Assembly: GCF_003258515.1 (NCBI RefSeq)
Contig: NZ_QGEH01000007.1
Coordinates: 104,155 to 168,154, forward strand
Length of the DNA stretch: 64,000 nt
DNA from: Marinobacter bohaiensis
GTDB taxonomy: Bacteria; Pseudomonadota; Gammaproteobacteria; Pseudomonadales; Oleiphilaceae
Reading direction: 5' to 3'
The notes beneath the pieces were generated by a model. It had not been told where the DNA came from. It saw nothing but the letters and a program-made list of their open reading frames with translations, and ran no database searches. Positions 26,982-35,761 of the stretch are shown here, piece after piece. Position numbers and translations under genes: made by a program. How positions within the stretch are numbered: position 1 is the stretch's first letter; each line of letters opens with the position of its first letter.

Positions 26982-27625
26982 CACAGGGAGTCGAACCGCC
27001 GCTGCAGGTCCGCGAACGGATCGTCGTCCGCCTGCGCGGGTGTGAGGGTCAACGTCAGTTCGATCGAGCCGTTTTCCGGCTCGACGCGCCGCGTTTCGGG
27101 AGCGGTGTTGTCTGGCAGGCGTTCGTGCCAGATCCGGACCGGAAACGGGGCATCCGGAGCCGGTTCAATACGGGCGTGCCCGGCGTCGTCGGTGACCACG
27201 TTGGTGGCGTAGGGCGACACCAGTATGAACGCCTGCATCCGGTCGTGAATGTTGCAGCCCAGCTCGACGACGCCCGGATCGGGAAAGCGGATCGGCGATT
27301 CGGGGCGACCGGAATACAGCTCGATGTTGAAGCGACGTGCCGGCGAAAACGAGTAGACATGGTGCTGGGTGTTGTCCCGGTTGGGAAACTCCACCAGCGA
27401 GCCCACCGGCACCACCTGCAGGTGCGGGTGGAACTGGCGACCGGACTGGACCACGACCGCCGGTTGGTCGAGTGGCTGTGCCGCTCCCGAATCCGGCAGC
27501 ATGATCACGGCGTTCGGCACCGGCGACCCGGTCCCGGCATCGCGGACGACGATATTGATTCCAACGCTGGCTCGGGCGCCGGACAGCGACAGTGCCATCA
27601 GGATGAATAGGGTTAAGGCTCGCAT
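26981..27625 (-). CDS. Secreted cupredoxin-like protein (methylamine utilisation-type)
   Basis: A 214-residue protein with a signal peptide (MRALTLFILMALSLSGARA-S). A type-1 copper (cupredoxin) fold is suggested by VPVGSLVEFPNRD, histidine in NTQHHVYSFS, and VELGCNIHDRM, which supplies Cys, His and Met ligands in the C-x-x-H-x-x-M spacing. A short carboxypeptidase-regulatory-like strand region follows. Databases often label this family methylamine utilisation protein, but no methylamine dehydrogenase genes are present here, so that role is not supported. It is the first gene of a four- or five-gene minus-strand operon. Confidence 0.85.
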   Translation of the reverse strand: MRALTLFILMALSLSGARASVGINIVVRDAGTGSPVPNAVIMLPDSGAAQPLDQPAVVVQSGRQFHPHLQVVPVGSLVEFPNRDNTQHHVYSFSPARRFNIELYSGRPESPIRFPDPGVVELGCNIHDRMQAFILVSPYATNVVTDDAGHARIEPAPDAPFPVRIWHERLPDNTAPETRRVEPENGSIELTLTLTPAQADDDPFADLQRRFDSL

Positions 27626-27794
27626 GATACCGGCTCTGGTCGTATTGATCCGGTGGGCGCGATCATGGCCATGGGGCTCGCGCGGACTTTCCGGGCTGCT
27701 TAAGGCAGCTTAGTCAATGTACGTCAGTTGTCAGGGGAGGCCCTACCGAAATCGGGCGCCGAAACGTCAAATCCGGAAAAACTTGTTGGCGAGA

Positions 27795-28463
27795 TCAGTA
27801 GAGGTTGTCCAGCGGACCCAGACCGGGATTGAGGGCAAAGGAGATGTGATTGCGGGTGAGCAGCTTGTCCCAGTATTCGCGCATCCAGTCCCACGCGGTG
27901 TCCCGGGCCTTTTCCACGAAGGGAGTGAGGTTCAGCTCGTAGTAGTCGGGGGTTCCGGCGATCTGCACGACGGTGATGGCGATGGACTGGTCCAGCTCGT
28001 TGGCAAAGGGCTCGCCGATCAGGTAATGGGTCACCAGGTTGGCCTGGGTGGCTTCCAGGTCCACCAACTGGCTGGTGCGGGTGAAGTAGTTGTTCTCGTA
28101 CATCTCCTCCATCAGCCGGTGACACAGGTAGGCCTTGATCAGCAGGCCATCCAGGCCGTCATACCGCGCCAGCAGGGAGGACGGGTGGGTGAAGTAGCGG
28201 ATGGCCGCGTCGACGAACGGGTCGAACAGCGCCTGGTGATTGGATTCCCGGGCACAGGTCATGACGCAGTCGATCAGGCGCGGCGCCATCTCGATGTACT
28301 CGATCGCGAACTGGAACAGGCAGGTAGCCGGGTTCGGACCGGAAATGCGGATGCTCTCCGGCAGTGAAGCCGCACGCTCGGCCATCTGCGCCAGAAAGGT
28401 CCCGGATCGGGCTTCCTGTCGACGGGCCTGGTCGACGATATGAAGTACAGCTGACGGTGTCAT
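27795..28463 (-). CDS. Hypothetical conserved protein
   Basis: A 222-residue predicted soluble, mainly helical and acidic protein that I do not recognise. I use the ATG ending at 28463 (MTPSAVLHIVDQARR...); the frame extends 17 codons further to a TTG with no ribosome site. Visible features: a central YLCHRLMEEMYENNYFTR, an acidic C-terminal half and a terminal aromatic stretch. No signal peptide, membrane helix, metal motif or nucleotide-binding motif is evident. It stands alone between the copper-protein operon and the MATE gene, both on the same strand. Confidence 0.6.
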   Translation of the reverse strand: MTPSAVLHIVDQARRQEARSGTFLAQMAERAASLPESIRISGPNPATCLFQFAIEYIEMAPRLIDCVMTCARESNHQALFDPFVDAAIRYFTHPSSLLARYDGLDGLLIKAYLCHRLMEEMYENNYFTRTSQLVDLEATQANLVTHYLIGEPFANELDQSIAITVVQIAGTPDYYELNLTPFVEKARDTAWDWMREYWDKLLTRNHISFALNPGLGPLDNLY

Positions 28464-28687
28464 CACAGGGACTGCTCGTGTTACTCCGGATTCGGGTCGC
28501 AATGACGCCTCCAAAACCGCGTTACAGGCGGGTCACTACGGCGTCGCCTGCGTCTGTCTGTGAAAATTCAATTTCAGTGTAGTTGAGAATCGGAGGCATC
28601 GGGGCTTTGTTAATTTTTTCGACATGACCCCGGTTATGTCTATAGCCTTTACATACATTTACGTGCCGGCCTCTGTTGCATAGCGGT

Positions 28688-30004
28688 CTATCCAAACCAG
28701 CGGTCGTGACGACTGTGGGAGCGGAACAGCCAGCCCATGCTGGCGGCCCGGGCCAGCATCAGGCTGGTGATGGCGAACCACAGGCCGTGGTTGCCCCAGC
28801 TTTGGGTCAGCCACCACACCGGCAGGTAGACCACCAGCACCGCGACGATCATGGTGTTCTGCATGTCCCGGGTGCGGGTGGCGCCGATGAAGATGCCGTC
28901 CAGCAGGAAGCCGCCCACGGCCGCGAACGGCATGATCCAGATCCACGGCAGGAACTCCCGGGCGGTGCCCGCTACGTCGGGGATGCTGGTCAGCAGGCTG
29001 ATGATCCAGCCGCCGCCCAACACGAACAGCGCGGTGAACAGGCCCGCGCCCCACAGCGACCAGCGCAGGGCGGTGCGGCAGACCGCGCGGAAATGCGCCC
29101 GGTCCTTCTGGCCCACCGCTTCCCCCACCAGCGCCTCGGCGCCGTTGGCAAACCCGTCCAGGCCGTTGGAGATCAGCATCAGGAAGGTCAGCAGCACGGC
29201 GTTGGCGGCGAGGACGGCATCGCCCTGTTGGGCGCCCTGGGCGGTGAAGAACGCCAGGGACAGCAGCAGCAGGATGGTGCGCACCATGATGTAGCGGTTG
29301 ACCTGCAGGATGGCGAGGTAGTCGGCCAGTTGCCCGAACAGGCGGCGGTCGAACACCAGGTCGGCGGGCCGGCGGTGCCACACCAGCCACAGGCCCAGCC
29401 CGGCGGCGGCGTACTCCGAGATAGCGGTGGCCGCTGCCACGCCCTGGCTGTTCCAGCCGAAGACGGTCACGAACAGCAGGTCCAGCCCGATGTTCAGCGA
29501 ATTGGCCAGGATCAGCATCAGCATGGGCCCGCGCGGGTACTGGGTGCCGATCAGCCAGCCCACCAGGGTGTACTGGCACAGCACCGCCGGCGCGCTCCAG
29601 ATGCGGATGTCGGTGTACTCCCGGGCCAGTGCGGTGACGTCGTCGCTGGCGTCCATCAGTGTCAAACCGATCGACACCAGTGGCCCCCGCAACAGGATCA
29701 GCAACAGGCCGATGCCGACGGCCAGCAGCAGCGATCGCACCAGCAGCGCGCTCTGGGCAAACCCGTCATCGCGCCCGTAGGCCTGGGCCGCCAGGCCGGT
29801 GGTGCCCATGCGCATGAAGCCGAAGGTCCAGTAAAGAATGCTGAACAGGTTGCCGCCAATGGCCACGGCGCCCAGGTACTCCGGATGCGCCAGATGACCC
29901 AGGACGGCGGTATCCACCAGGCCCAGCAGGGGCACGGTGATATTGGTCAGCATCAGCGGCCAGGCGAGGTGCCAGAGTCGGCGGTCGAGCGGGTTCAGAT
30001 TCAC
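28688..30004 (-). CDS. MATE-family multidrug/sodium exporter (DinF-like)
   Basis: About 438 residues with twelve predicted helices. The frame continues far upstream, but the membrane protein begins at VNLNPLDRRLWHLAWPLMLTN. The only suitable start is the GTG ending at 30004, with GAG about 6 nt upstream. Recognisable MATE features are the N-terminal GLVDTAVLGHL, GTTGLAAQAYG and the repeated half (NGLDGFANGAEALVGEAVG). The DinF branch exports cationic drugs or bile-acid-like compounds by Na+ or H+ antiport. It is divergent from the cytochrome oxidase operon. Confidence 0.88.
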   Translation of the reverse strand: MNLNPLDRRLWHLAWPLMLTNITVPLLGLVDTAVLGHLAHPEYLGAVAIGGNLFSILYWTFGFMRMGTTGLAAQAYGRDDGFAQSALLVRSLLLAVGIGLLLILLRGPLVSIGLTLMDASDDVTALAREYTDIRIWSAPAVLCQYTLVGWLIGTQYPRGPMLMLILANSLNIGLDLLFVTVFGWNSQGVAAATAISEYAAAGLGLWLVWHRRPADLVFDRRLFGQLADYLAILQVNRYIMVRTILLLLSLAFFTAQGAQQGDAVLAANAVLLTFLMLISNGLDGFANGAEALVGEAVGQKDRAHFRAVCRTALRWSLWGAGLFTALFVLGGGWIISLLTSIPDVAGTAREFLPWIWIMPFAAVGGFLLDGIFIGATRTRDMQNTMIVAVLVVYLPVWWLTQSWGNHGLWFAITSLMLARAASMGWLFRSHSRHDRWFG

Positions 30005-30351
30005 GGTCGGCTCATTGGTGTAAAGTTTCTTTATTCGAAAATGCACTAAAAAATCAGGTTTAAGACGCCTAAATTTTAAACAGCTTTTTGAGGGATTCGC
30101 GAACCTCTGTCTATACTCAAATCGGGTTTCGCCTTTCCGGAACCCGGAAATCCGTGAAAAGACTTCCTTCCCGAACAGGGTGCGCACGTGCGAGTACGCG
30201 CCTGATAGCCGGGACGGGAGGCACAGCTTCCCGGTGGAAGTGTCACGCAGAAACGAGTGATCGATCCGGTGGTCGACCGGGAGCCGATGACGATCCGGCT
30301 CCAGCCACCCGATCGTGTCTACGACAAGAACAAACTCTGTGGAGACACGGT
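30005..30351. other. Intergenic region upstream of the cytochrome oxidase operon
   Basis: A 347-bp spacer between the MATE gene and coxB, AT-rich at its MATE end and GC-rich towards coxB. Frames across it continue into coxB but lack protein character. It holds the probable cox promoter (30088-30117) and therefore a leader of about 230 nt before coxB. Confidence 0.6.
30088..30117 (+). promoter_or_regulatory. Candidate sigma70 promoter of the cytochrome oxidase operon
   Basis: TTGAGG (30088-30093) and TATACT (30112-30117) are separated by 18 bp, matching -35 and -10 consensus at 4/6 and 5/6. It lies in the AT-rich half of the spacer and points towards coxB. Confidence 0.5.
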
Positions 30352-31476
30352 ATGCGCACGATGGCAATGCGAGCCGGCGCCCTTGTGGCCGGGCTCCCGC
30401 TGTCCCAGGCGGCACTGGCCGACTGGACAGTGAACATGACACCCGGTGTCACGAATGTCAGTCGTGACATCTACAGTCTTCACATGACCATCCTGTGGAT
30501 CTGCGTGGTGATCGGTGTCGTGGTGTTCGGCGTGATGTTCTGGTCGATCCTGGCGCACCGCAAATCCAAGGGCTACAAGCCGGCCAACTTCCACGAGCAT
30601 ACCTGGGTCGAAATTCTCTGGACCATCATACCCTTTGCCATTCTGGTCGCCATGGCGATTCCCGCCACCGCCACCCTGCTGGATATGTACGACACCACCG
30701 AAGCGGACTACGACGTGCGCATCACCGGCTACCAGTGGAAATGGCGCTACGATTTCGAGGACCAGGACTTCGGGTACTTCTCCAACCTGTCCACGCCCAA
30801 GGACGAAATCTACAACCGCCTCGACAAGAACGACAACTATCTGCTTGAGGTGGACAACCCGCTGGTGCTGCCGGTGGGCAAGAAAGTGCGTTTCCTGGTC
30901 ACCGCCAACGACGTGATCCACTCCTGGTGGGTGCCGGCGCTGGGCGTGAAGAAGGACGCCATCCCCGGCTTCATCAACGAAACCTGGGCCACCATCGAGG
31001 AACCGGGCATCTACCGCGGTCAGTGCACCGAACTGTGCGGCAAGGACCACGGTTTCATGCCGGTGGTGGTCAAGGCGGTACCCCAGGAAGAGTTCGACGC
31101 CTGGGCCCAGGAGCAGATCGCCATGGCCGAGAAGGAGCGCCAGCTCACCAGCAAGGACTGGAGCATGGACGAGCTGATGGAACGCGGCGAGCAGGCCTAT
31201 AACACCAACTGCGCCGCCTGCCACCAGGCCGACGGGTCCGGCGCGCCGCCCACCTTCCCGGCGATGAAGGGCAGCGCCATTACGACCGGCGACATGCAGG
31301 CGCACCTGGACGTGGTGGTCAACGGCGTCTCCGGCACCGCCATGCAGGCGTTCGGCGAGCAGCTCAGCGAGGTGGATCTGGCGGCCATCATCACCTATGA
31401 GCGTAATGCCTGGGGCAACGACACCGGCGACATGGTCACGCCCAAAGAGATTCTCGACTACAAGAACGCGCAGTAG
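30352..31476 (+). CDS. coxB: Cytochrome c oxidase subunit II with fused cytochrome c domain
   Basis: A 374-residue membrane-anchored subunit. It has a signal peptide, two transmembrane helices (about residues 45-67 and 88-108), and a periplasmic cupredoxin domain with the binuclear CuA site in QCTELCGKDHGFMPV and an upstream histidine in VIHSWW. A C-terminal c-type cytochrome domain carries NCAACHQADGSG (CxxCH haem attachment) and a later methionine ligand. This fusion is typical of caa3-like oxidases. The ATG at 30352 is preceded by GGAGA; the frame open upstream is leader sequence. Confidence 0.95.
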   Translation: MRTMAMRAGALVAGLPLSQAALADWTVNMTPGVTNVSRDIYSLHMTILWICVVIGVVVFGVMFWSILAHRKSKGYKPANFHEHTWVEILWTIIPFAILVAMAIPATATLLDMYDTTEADYDVRITGYQWKWRYDFEDQDFGYFSNLSTPKDEIYNRLDKNDNYLLEVDNPLVLPVGKKVRFLVTANDVIHSWWVPALGVKKDAIPGFINETWATIEEPGIYRGQCTELCGKDHGFMPVVVKAVPQEEFDAWAQEQIAMAEKERQLTSKDWSMDELMERGEQAYNTNCAACHQADGSGAPPTFPAMKGSAITTGDMQAHLDVVVNGVSGTAMQAFGEQLSEVDLAAIITYERNAWGNDTGDMVTPKEILDYKNAQ

Positions 31477-31567
31477 GCGACGGGAAACAGGGAGAGCGGC
31501 GCGCTGCGGCGACGCCACCGACAATCGCGATACCAGCGCCCGGGCCGGGCGCGAACGGGGGTTCATC

Positions 31568-33154
31568 ATGAGTGCGGTCATCGACACCCACGACACCGAA
31601 CACGCCCACCACGGGCCCGCCAAGGGCATCCAGCGGTGGCTGTTCGCCACCAACCACAAGGACATCGGGACCATGTACCTGGTGTTCAGCTTCACCATGT
31701 TCCTGCTGGGTGGGGCCATGGCGATGGTGATCCGCTCGGAGCTGTTCCAGCCCGGCCTGCAGATCGTGGAGCCCGAGTTCTTCAACCAGATGACCACGAT
31801 GCACGGGCTGATCATGGTGTTCGGCGCGGTGATGCCCGCTTTCGTGGGGCTCGCCAACTGGATGGTGCCGCTGATGATCGGCGCGCCGGACATGGCCCTG
31901 CCGCGCATGAACAACTGGAGCTTCTGGATCCTGCCGGCGGCGTTCGCTCTGCTGGTCTCGACCCTGTTCATGGAAGGCGGCGCCCCCAACTTCGGCTGGA
32001 CCTTCTACGCACCGCTGTCGACCACCTACGGGCCGCCCAGCACCACCTTCTTCATCTTCGCCATCCACATGATGGGGATCTCGTCGATCATGGGGGCGAT
32101 CAACGTCATCGCCACCATCCTCAATCTGCGCGCGCCGGGCATGACCTTCATGAAAATGCCGCTGTTCGTGTGGACCTGGCTGATCACCGCGTTCCTGCTG
32201 ATCGCCGTGATGCCCGTGCTGGCCGGCGTGGTCACCATGATGCTGATGGACATCCACTTCGGCACCAGCTTCTTCGACGCCGGCGGCGGCGGTGACCCGG
32301 TGCTGTTCCAGCACGTGTTCTGGTTCTTCGGCCACCCGGAGGTGTACATCATGATCCTGCCGGCGTTCGGCGCCGTGTCGGAGATCATCCCGGCGTTCTC
32401 GCGCAAGCGGCTGTTCGGCTACGCCTCGATGGTGTACGCGGTGGGTGCCATCGCCCTGCTCTCCTTTGTGGTCTGGGCGCACCACATGTTCACCGTGGGC
32501 ATGCCGGTGGCCGGCCAGCTGTTCTTCATGTACTGCACCATGCTGATCGCCGTGCCCACCGGGGTGAAGGTGTTCAACTGGGTGGCCACCATGTTCCGCG
32601 GCTCGCTGTCGTTCGAGGCGCCGATGCTGTTCGCCGTGGCCTTCGTCATCCTGTTCACCATTGGCGGGTTCTCCGGCCTGATGCTGGCGATCGCGCCGGC
32701 GGACTTCCAGTATCACGACACCTATTTCGTGGTGGCCCACTTCCACTATGTGCTGGTGCCGGGCGCCATCTTCGGGATCTTCGCCTCCGCCTACTACTGG
32801 CTGCCCAAGTGGTCCGGCCACATGTACGACGAGACCCTGGCGAAGACCCATTTCTGGATGTCGTTCATCGGTATGAACCTGGCCTTTTTCCCCATGCACT
32901 TCCTGGGGCTGGCGGGCATGCCACGGCGGATTCCGGATTACGCGCTGCAGTTCGCCGACTTCAATATGATTTCCAGCATCGGGGCCTTCCTGTTCGGGGC
33001 GACCCAGCTGCTGTTCGTGTACATCGTCATCAAGTGCGTGCTCGGTGGGGAAAAGGCCCCGGCCAAACCCTGGGATGGCGCCGAGGGTCTGGAATGGACC
33101 GTGCCCTCGCCGGCCCCGTTCCACACCTTCTCCACGCCGCCGGAAGTGAAGTAA
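31568..33154 (+). CDS. ctaD: Cytochrome c oxidase subunit I
   Basis: A 528-residue catalytic subunit with twelve helices that reduces O2 at the haem a3-CuB centre. Present are the N-terminal TNHKDIGTMYL, the D-channel glutamate and CuB histidine motif FGHPEVYI, WAHHMFTVG with the two CuB histidines, the K-channel PTGVKVFNW and the haem-ligand region AHFHYVL. This pattern is a type A haem-copper oxidase. The start MSAVIDTHDTEHAHHG is at 31568; the open frame upstream overlaps coxB out of register. The next gene on the strand is ctaE rather than ctaG. Confidence 0.97.
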   Translation: MSAVIDTHDTEHAHHGPAKGIQRWLFATNHKDIGTMYLVFSFTMFLLGGAMAMVIRSELFQPGLQIVEPEFFNQMTTMHGLIMVFGAVMPAFVGLANWMVPLMIGAPDMALPRMNNWSFWILPAAFALLVSTLFMEGGAPNFGWTFYAPLSTTYGPPSTTFFIFAIHMMGISSIMGAINVIATILNLRAPGMTFMKMPLFVWTWLITAFLLIAVMPVLAGVVTMMLMDIHFGTSFFDAGGGGDPVLFQHVFWFFGHPEVYIMILPAFGAVSEIIPAFSRKRLFGYASMVYAVGAIALLSFVVWAHHMFTVGMPVAGQLFFMYCTMLIAVPTGVKVFNWVATMFRGSLSFEAPMLFAVAFVILFTIGGFSGLMLAIAPADFQYHDTYFVVAHFHYVLVPGAIFGIFASAYYWLPKWSGHMYDETLAKTHFWMSFIGMNLAFFPMHFLGLAGMPRRIPDYALQFADFNMISSIGAFLFGATQLLFVYIVIKCVLGGEKAPAKPWDGAEGLEWTVPSPAPFHTFSTPPEVK

Positions 33155-33205
33155 GGGGCGCGTATGCAACGATCCGAGACTCAGGCGACGCCATCGGAGG
33201 CTGCC

Positions 33206-34093
33206 ATGGCAGAACAGCCCAGCTACTACGTTCCGGAACAGAGCAAGTGGCCGATCATCGCCACCATTGGCCTGCTGGTCACCATGGCGGGCACCGGCTC
33301 GATCATGGTGAACGGCTCCCAGGGAGAATCCACCACCATGTCCTGGGTGGTGTTCTTCATCGGCGCGATGATCATGGCCTACATGCTGTTCGGCTGGTTC
33401 GGCGCGGTTATCCGGGAGAGCCGTGCCGGGCTCTACAGCGCCAAGATGGACCGCTCGTTCCGTTGGGGGATGAGCTGGTTCATCTTCTCGGAAGTGATGT
33501 TTTTCGCCGCCTTCTTCGGCGCGCTGTTCTACGCCCGGGTGTTCGCCATTCCCTGGCTGGGCGGCGAGGGTGATCGTGGCTCCAGTCAAATGCTGTGGGA
33601 GGGGTTCGAGGCCACCTGGCCGCTGCTGACCACGCCCGACACCGACACCTACACCCAGACCAAGGGCGTCATCAACCCGTGGCACCTGCCGCTGGTGAAC
33701 ACCATCCTGTTGCTGAGTTCCTCGTTTACGGTGACTTTCGCCCACCACGCCCTGAAGAAAAACAACCGCCCGCGGGTCAAGCTCTGGCTGGCGGCCACGG
33801 TGGTGCTGGGGCTGTGCTTCCTGGTGTTCCAGATTGAAGAGTACGTCGAGGCGTACACCGAGCTGGACCTGACCCTGAACTCCGGCATCTACGGCAGCAC
33901 CTTCTTCCTGCTGACCGGTTTCCACGGGGCGCACGTCACCCTGGGCGCACTGATGCTGGCCATCATGCTGGTCCGCATCACCCGGGGGCATTTCACCTCG
34001 GAGAAGCATTTCGGATTCGAGGCGGCCAGCTGGTACTGGCACTTCGTGGATGTGGTCTGGCTGGGGCTGTTCGTCTTCGTCTACATTCTGTGA
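33206..34093 (+). CDS. ctaE: Cytochrome c oxidase subunit III
   Basis: A 295-residue integral membrane subunit with seven helices that stabilises the oxidase core. Signature stretches are GMSWFIFSEVMFFAAFFGALFYAR, GFHGAHVTLGALML and the C-terminal EAASWYWHFVDVVWLGLF. I start at 33206 because GGAGG lies 5 nt upstream; an ATG 14 codons earlier (33164) is the alternative. Only 51 bp separate ctaD from this start, leaving no room for the cox11/ctaG gene that normally sits there. Confidence 0.95.
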   Translation: MAEQPSYYVPEQSKWPIIATIGLLVTMAGTGSIMVNGSQGESTTMSWVVFFIGAMIMAYMLFGWFGAVIRESRAGLYSAKMDRSFRWGMSWFIFSEVMFFAAFFGALFYARVFAIPWLGGEGDRGSSQMLWEGFEATWPLLTTPDTDTYTQTKGVINPWHLPLVNTILLLSSSFTVTFAHHALKKNNRPRVKLWLAATVVLGLCFLVFQIEEYVEAYTELDLTLNSGIYGSTFFLLTGFHGAHVTLGALMLAIMLVRITRGHFTSEKHFGFEAASWYWHFVDVVWLGLFVFVYIL

Positions 34094-34106
34094 CGCCGCC
34101 GGGGCG

Positions 34107-34310
34107 TCAGGGCGTGGGGTTGAGCGACAGGTCGCCGTGCCACAGGGCAATCAGCACGACCGCCAGCAGCAGGCCGCTGAGGGTCACGCGCAGGATCAGG
34201 GAATTGAGGACGCGTTGGGTTTTGCCTTCGTCCCGGAGCAGGAAGAACAGGCCGCTGAACAGGGACACGACCACGGCAAGCAGGAGAGCAACGATTACGA
34301 ACTTGAGCAT
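34107..34310 (-). CDS. DUF2909 twin-transmembrane protein
   Basis: A 67-residue protein with two transmembrane helices (MLKFVIVALLLAVVVSLFSG and LRVTLSGLLLAVVLIALWHG) separated by a short charged loop. It is encoded on the strand opposite the surrounding cox genes. A DUF2909 gene at the same place is known in Pseudomonas cox loci. The ATG ending at 34310 fits the protein; upstream in-frame sequence lacks conservation features. Role unknown, possibly oxidase assembly by context. Confidence 0.8.
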   Translation of the reverse strand: MLKFVIVALLLAVVVSLFSGLFFLLRDEGKTQRVLNSLILRVTLSGLLLAVVLIALWHGDLSLNPTP

Positions 34311-34390
34311 ACCAACCGCTCCGCAGGGCCGCCCGGCGTGCGCGGCCAAAGTCGATGTTGGGCTCACTATAGCAAAGCGTGGCTGACGTC

Positions 34391-35116
34391 ATGCAAAGGC
34401 AGTGGAAGCCGGACTGGCGACTATGGCTGCTGGCGATGCTGTTATTGCCGGTGTTGATCGGGCTGGGGACCTGGCAGCTGGGCCGGGCCGGCGAGAAAAA
34501 GGCCCTGCTGGCGAGCTGGGACCGGCAACTGGCCAGCGGCGACTGGCCCGCCGCCCTGCAGGCGGGTCTGCACACCGGCCAGCCGGTGGTGCTGACCGGG
34601 CGTTACCGGACCGGGCACGACTGGCTGCTGGACAACCGCACCCGCGATGGCGCCAGTGGCTACGAGGTGCTGACGCTGTTCAAGCCGGACGTGGGGCCGC
34701 CGGTGCTGGTCAACCGGGGCTGGGTGCTGGCCCCGCGACGGCGCGAGGAACGGCCGGCGATCGAGACGCCGGCGCAGACGGTCACCATCCGGGCGCGGGT
34801 GGCGGACTTTCCGACGCCGCCGGTGCTGGGCGAGACCCGGCCGGAGAACGGCTGGCCCCGGCGGGTGCAGGCGCTGCATCCGGAAACGGTGCGCCGGGAA
34901 GCGTCCCGGGTCATCGACCGGCTGGTGCGGCTGGAAGACCCGGACCAGCCCGGCGCCTACCGGGCGGATTTCGCCCCGGATCTGATGGGGCCGCAGACCC
35001 ATTACGGGTATGCGGTGCAATGGTACTCGCTGGCGACGGCGCTGGTCGTGCTGACCCTGGTCGCCAGCTTCCGCAAACAGGAAGGACACGCGCAGGATGA
35101 CGACGGCAATGGCTGA
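34391..35116 (+). CDS. SURF1-family cytochrome oxidase assembly protein
   Basis: About 241 residues with an N-terminal helix (WLLAMLLLPVLIGLGTWQLGR) and a C-terminal helix (WYSLATALVVLTLVASF) flanking a periplasmic domain. GTWQLGRAGEKK, TGRYRTGHDWLLDNR, VLVNRGWV and HYGYAVQWYSLA are SURF1 hallmarks. The protein helps deliver haem a to subunit I. I use the ATG at 34391 rather than the GTG four codons upstream. The last 20 bp overlap the next gene. Confidence 0.92.
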   Translation: MQRQWKPDWRLWLLAMLLLPVLIGLGTWQLGRAGEKKALLASWDRQLASGDWPAALQAGLHTGQPVVLTGRYRTGHDWLLDNRTRDGASGYEVLTLFKPDVGPPVLVNRGWVLAPRRREERPAIETPAQTVTIRARVADFPTPPVLGETRPENGWPRRVQALHPETVRREASRVIDRLVRLEDPDQPGAYRADFAPDLMGPQTHYGYAVQWYSLATALVVLTLVASFRKQEGHAQDDDGNG

Positions 35117-35744
35117 ATCCCGGCAACAATCCCAGGCCCAATCCTCCGCAACGGGCCCGACCCCGGAACAGGTGCGGCGTGGACGCCGCACCGCCCTGCT
35201 GCTGTTCGCCATCGGTTTCGGCCCCATCGTGCTGGCCACCATCATGTACTACACCGGCTGGATGAACCCCGCCGGCCACTCCAACAACGGCACCCTGATT
35301 CAGCCGCCGGTGCCGGTCGCCGAACTGGGCCTGGTCAGTGCCGACGGCGAGCCGTTGGCCGACCGCTTTGGCCCCATGCAGGACGAGACCTCCTGGATGA
35401 TGCTGGTGGCCGCCGAGGGGCCCTGTGGCGACGCCTGCCAGCAGCTGGTCTACCTGGCCCGTCAGGTCAACACGGCCCTGGGCAAGAACCAGGATCGCAT
35501 GCAGCGCGCCGCCTATTTGCCGTCGCCGCCGGCGGACCTGTCCGGCTACCCGGAGATGCCGCTGCTGGAGGCCGGTGAGTCCGGCGCGATCACCTGGCCG
35601 GGTGAGGTGGACCTGGAGCAGGCGCCGCAGATCTACGTCATCGACCCGTTCGGCAACGTCATGATGCGCTACGGCGTCGGTATCGACGGCAAGGCGATGC
35701 TGGAGGATCTCAAGCACCTGATGAAGATTTCCCAGATCGGCTGA
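35097..35744 (+). CDS. Membrane-anchored thioredoxin-fold protein, putative cytochrome oxidase assembly factor
   Basis: A 215-residue protein with one N-terminal transmembrane helix (about residues 33-53, LLLFAIGFGPIVLATIMYYT) and a periplasmic domain. The domain holds GPCGDACQQLVYLARQ, resembling the Cys motif of SCO/thioredoxin folds, and VIDPFGNVMMRYG like the SCO C-terminal strand. A homologue occupies the same place between surf1 and ctaA in pseudomonads (PA0111-type). It could handle copper or thiols for the CuA site; this is inferred from fold and context only. Confidence 0.7.
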   Translation: MTTAMAESRQQSQAQSSATGPTPEQVRRGRRTALLLFAIGFGPIVLATIMYYTGWMNPAGHSNNGTLIQPPVPVAELGLVSADGEPLADRFGPMQDETSWMMLVAAEGPCGDACQQLVYLARQVNTALGKNQDRMQRAAYLPSPPADLSGYPEMPLLEAGESGAITWPGEVDLEQAPQIYVIDPFGNVMMRYGVGIDGKAMLEDLKHLMKISQIG

Positions 35745-35761
35745 CAAAAAAGAAAAAACAG

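Noticed and set aside
26981..27625. Methylamine catabolism role for the cupredoxin-like protein
   Set aside because: No methylamine dehydrogenase or maturation genes are near; the family label is historical.
31436..34150. 904-codon minus-strand open frame opposite ctaD/ctaE
   Set aside because: His/Arg/Gly/Asp-rich shadow of the cytochrome oxidase genes, without family motifs, signal peptide or ribosome site.
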